A program made the position numbers and the translations under genes. Of a DNA stretch of 64,000 nt, positions 62,960-64,000 are shown one piece after another (within the stretch, counting starts at the first letter, position 1; every line of letters begins with the position of its first letter). Origin of the DNA: JBMNCR01 sp049366695 (GTDB lineage: Bacteria; Bacillota; Clostridia; Eubacteriales; Alkalibacteraceae); the NCBI GenBank assembly GCA_049366695.1, contig JBMNCR010000012.1:4778-68777 (forward strand), in the 5' to 3' direction. The notes under the pieces were generated by a model, which was given only the letters and a program-made list of their open reading frames with translations, searched no databases and was not told the origin of the DNA.

Positions 62960-63538
62960 ATGAATAAAAAGAATTACATAATAATGAAGATTCTAATGTT
63001 TATATCATCATATTCTCCGCTTTATATTATGTTGTTTATTCTTAACTATGATAAGTACAACTCTTTCAAGAAAATTGGAAAGTTATTTGAAGCTCAGGAT
63101 GTAAAAACAATTATTTTTGGATTGCTTTTATTTCTTTTATTATTAATATCTTTCTATAGTGTAATTGATTTAAAAAGGACAAACGGTAATGAGTATTACA
63201 ATATTAATAGAATTGAAAGACCTGACGACACAATTATTAGTTACATGATGACATATATTGTCCCTTTGCTGACTACCGAGGATTTGACTAATAAGATAAT
63301 TTCTATAAACCTATTCTTGTTTATACTTATAGGGTATATGTATATTAGATTAAACCTAATTTATTTAAACCCATTATGGTCTCTATTCGGATATATAATG
63401 TATAAAACAGATACAGAAATGATTATTATAACTAATATTCCTTATTCAAAGAAAAACCAAATTATAGGCGAAAGAGTTAAGGGAACGCTGTTAGGCGGGA
63501 ATATATATTTAATTCAACAAAAAGATAACATGAAATAG
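62960..63538 (+). CDS. kwaA: Kiwa membrane protein KwaA
   Basis: A 192-residue membrane protein with about four hydrophobic helices (ILMFISSYSPLYIMLFILNY, then a helix of Ile/Leu, SYMMTYIVPLLT, LFLFILIGYMYIRL) and a C-terminal soluble tail. It fits KwaA in size, topology and the SYSPLYIMLF / YIVPLL pattern. It lies 24 bp after the KwaB gene, with GAAGGTG before the start. KwaA is proposed to sense phage attack at the membrane. Confidence 0.75.
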   Translation: MNKKNYIIMKILMFISSYSPLYIMLFILNYDKYNSFKKIGKLFEAQDVKTIIFGLLLFLLLLISFYSVIDLKRTNGNEYYNINRIERPDDTIISYMMTYIVPLLTTEDLTNKIISINLFLFILIGYMYIRLNLIYLNPLWSLFGYIMYKTDTEMIIITNIPYSKKNQIIGERVKGTLLGGNIYLIQQKDNMK

Positions 63539-63550
63539 ATTTTTATTAAA

Positions 63551-63584
63551 AAAAAGAAACTGTGAAAGGACAGTTTCTTTTTTT
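63551..63584 (+). terminator. Terminator of the Kiwa operon
   Basis: AAAAAGAAACTGT pairs with ACAGTTTCTTTTT around GAAAGG, followed by T. It isolates the Kiwa pair from the integrase gene. Confidence 0.9.
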
Positions 63585-63645
63585 ATCTACTGAGACTGAA
63601 ACTAAATATAAACAACATTAGAAATTATAAAAAGAAGGTTATAAA

Positions 63646-64000
63646 ATGAACTATGTACAACCAATACGTGATCAAAACATTGTAAGAGATATAGGAGCAT
63701 ATTTAAAAAAACAGAGTGAGCGAAACTATATTATGTATTTATGTGGTATTTATACAGGTCTAAGAATTAGTGATATTCTTAATTTGAGGATAACTGATGT
63801 AAAGAATAAAAACTACATTAATATAAGAGAAAAGAAAACTGGAAAGCAAAAAGTAGTTGAGATTAATCCTATATTAAAGAAGGAACTAAAATATTATTTG
63901 GAAGATAAGAAAGAAATAAATGATTATCTTATACAATCAAGGGAGGGATACAATCAACCCTTAAGTAGAAGCATGGCATATAAGATTTTAAGAGAAGCTG
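63646..64000 (+). CDS. Small tyrosine recombinase, truncated by the window end
   Basis: The first 118 residues of a phage integrase: MNYVQPIRDQNIVRDIGAYL, then YTGLRISDILNLRITDV (the first catalytic Arg lies in the GLRIS segment) and KTGKQKVVEINP with the conserved Lys. Short recombinases of this kind lie just before the terminase genes in many Clostridium phages. The His/Arg/Tyr C-terminal residues are beyond the window. Confidence 0.85.
   Translation, partial: MNYVQPIRDQNIVRDIGAYLKKQSERNYIMYLCGIYTGLRISDILNLRITDVKNKNYINIREKKTGKQKVVEINPILKKELKYYLEDKKEINDYLIQSREGYNQPLSRSMAYKILREA

Noticed and set aside
1..64000. CRISPR arrays, rRNA or tRNA genes
   Set aside because: No regularly spaced repeats and no rRNA or tRNA-like sequence were recognised in reading both strands; a tRNA search program was not run.

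Overview
The window is AT-rich DNA from a spore-forming member of the Clostridia (Firmicutes). The evidence is very low GC, strong AGGAGG-type ribosome binding sites, frequent TTG/GTG starts, a cwlJ-gerQ spore germination pair, an Agr-type peptide quorum-sensing locus, a zinc-type L31, and corrinoid methyltransfer genes. It is a draft assembly: a 100-N gap at 43838-43937 is flanked by a perfect 55-bp repeat, the mark of an unmerged contig overlap. No rRNA, tRNA or CRISPR array was seen.

Chromosomal part, 1-44.2 kb. Small housekeeping genes come first (MBL hydrolase, PspC, DUF3243, deoD, cwlJ-gerQ). Next are a sodium:solute symporter with a small membrane partner and an agr locus in the order response regulator, kinase, AgrB, AgrD-like pheromone precursor. 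A stand-alone 836-residue AAA+ ATPase ending in a ryanodine-receptor (RyR) domain follows. Then come cymR-like/cysK, an AEC transporter-mtnN-alr-mazF stretch, YitT with split transketolase, pyrG, a DnaA-box cluster, rho (with a duplicated RNA-binding domain), rpmE and prmC. A TetR regulator and a decayed ISL3-like transposase precede a corrinoid protein/methyltransferase operon. The rest is pepP-like, a cell-wall amidase, a SorC-regulated 2-oxoacid or acetoin dehydrogenase operon (E2-E3-fused E1), pncB and small membrane or lipoproteins.

Prophage part, from about 44.7 kb to beyond the right edge. A large serine recombinase sits directly against a peroxiredoxin gene that has lost its 5' end, so the element probably integrated into that gene. 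The recombinase is co-transcribed with an ImmA/IrrE protease behind a LexA-like box. A divergent repressor/Cro switch with repeated operators lies at 54.4-55.2 kb. Early genes follow (many tiny zinc-ribbon proteins, a DnaD/replisome-organizer-like protein, SSB), then an ArpU-like late regulator, a Dam methylase and a small tyrosine recombinase cut by the window end.

The prophage carries two sets of defence cargo. The first (47.0-54.3 kb) holds a C5 methyltransferase, a Sau3AI/MutH-type endonuclease, a second PD-(D/E)XK-like protein, an HNH nuclease, a DEDDh exonuclease-BRCT fusion, an unknown protein and an HsdR_N-like protein flanked by a duplicated repressor 3' end. The second (62.0-63.5 kb) is a Kiwa-like pair, DUF4868 KwaB followed by membrane protein KwaA. 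The most unusual items are the AAA-RyR protein, the defence operon, the Kiwa-like pair, the doubled Rho domain and the agr pheromone locus.
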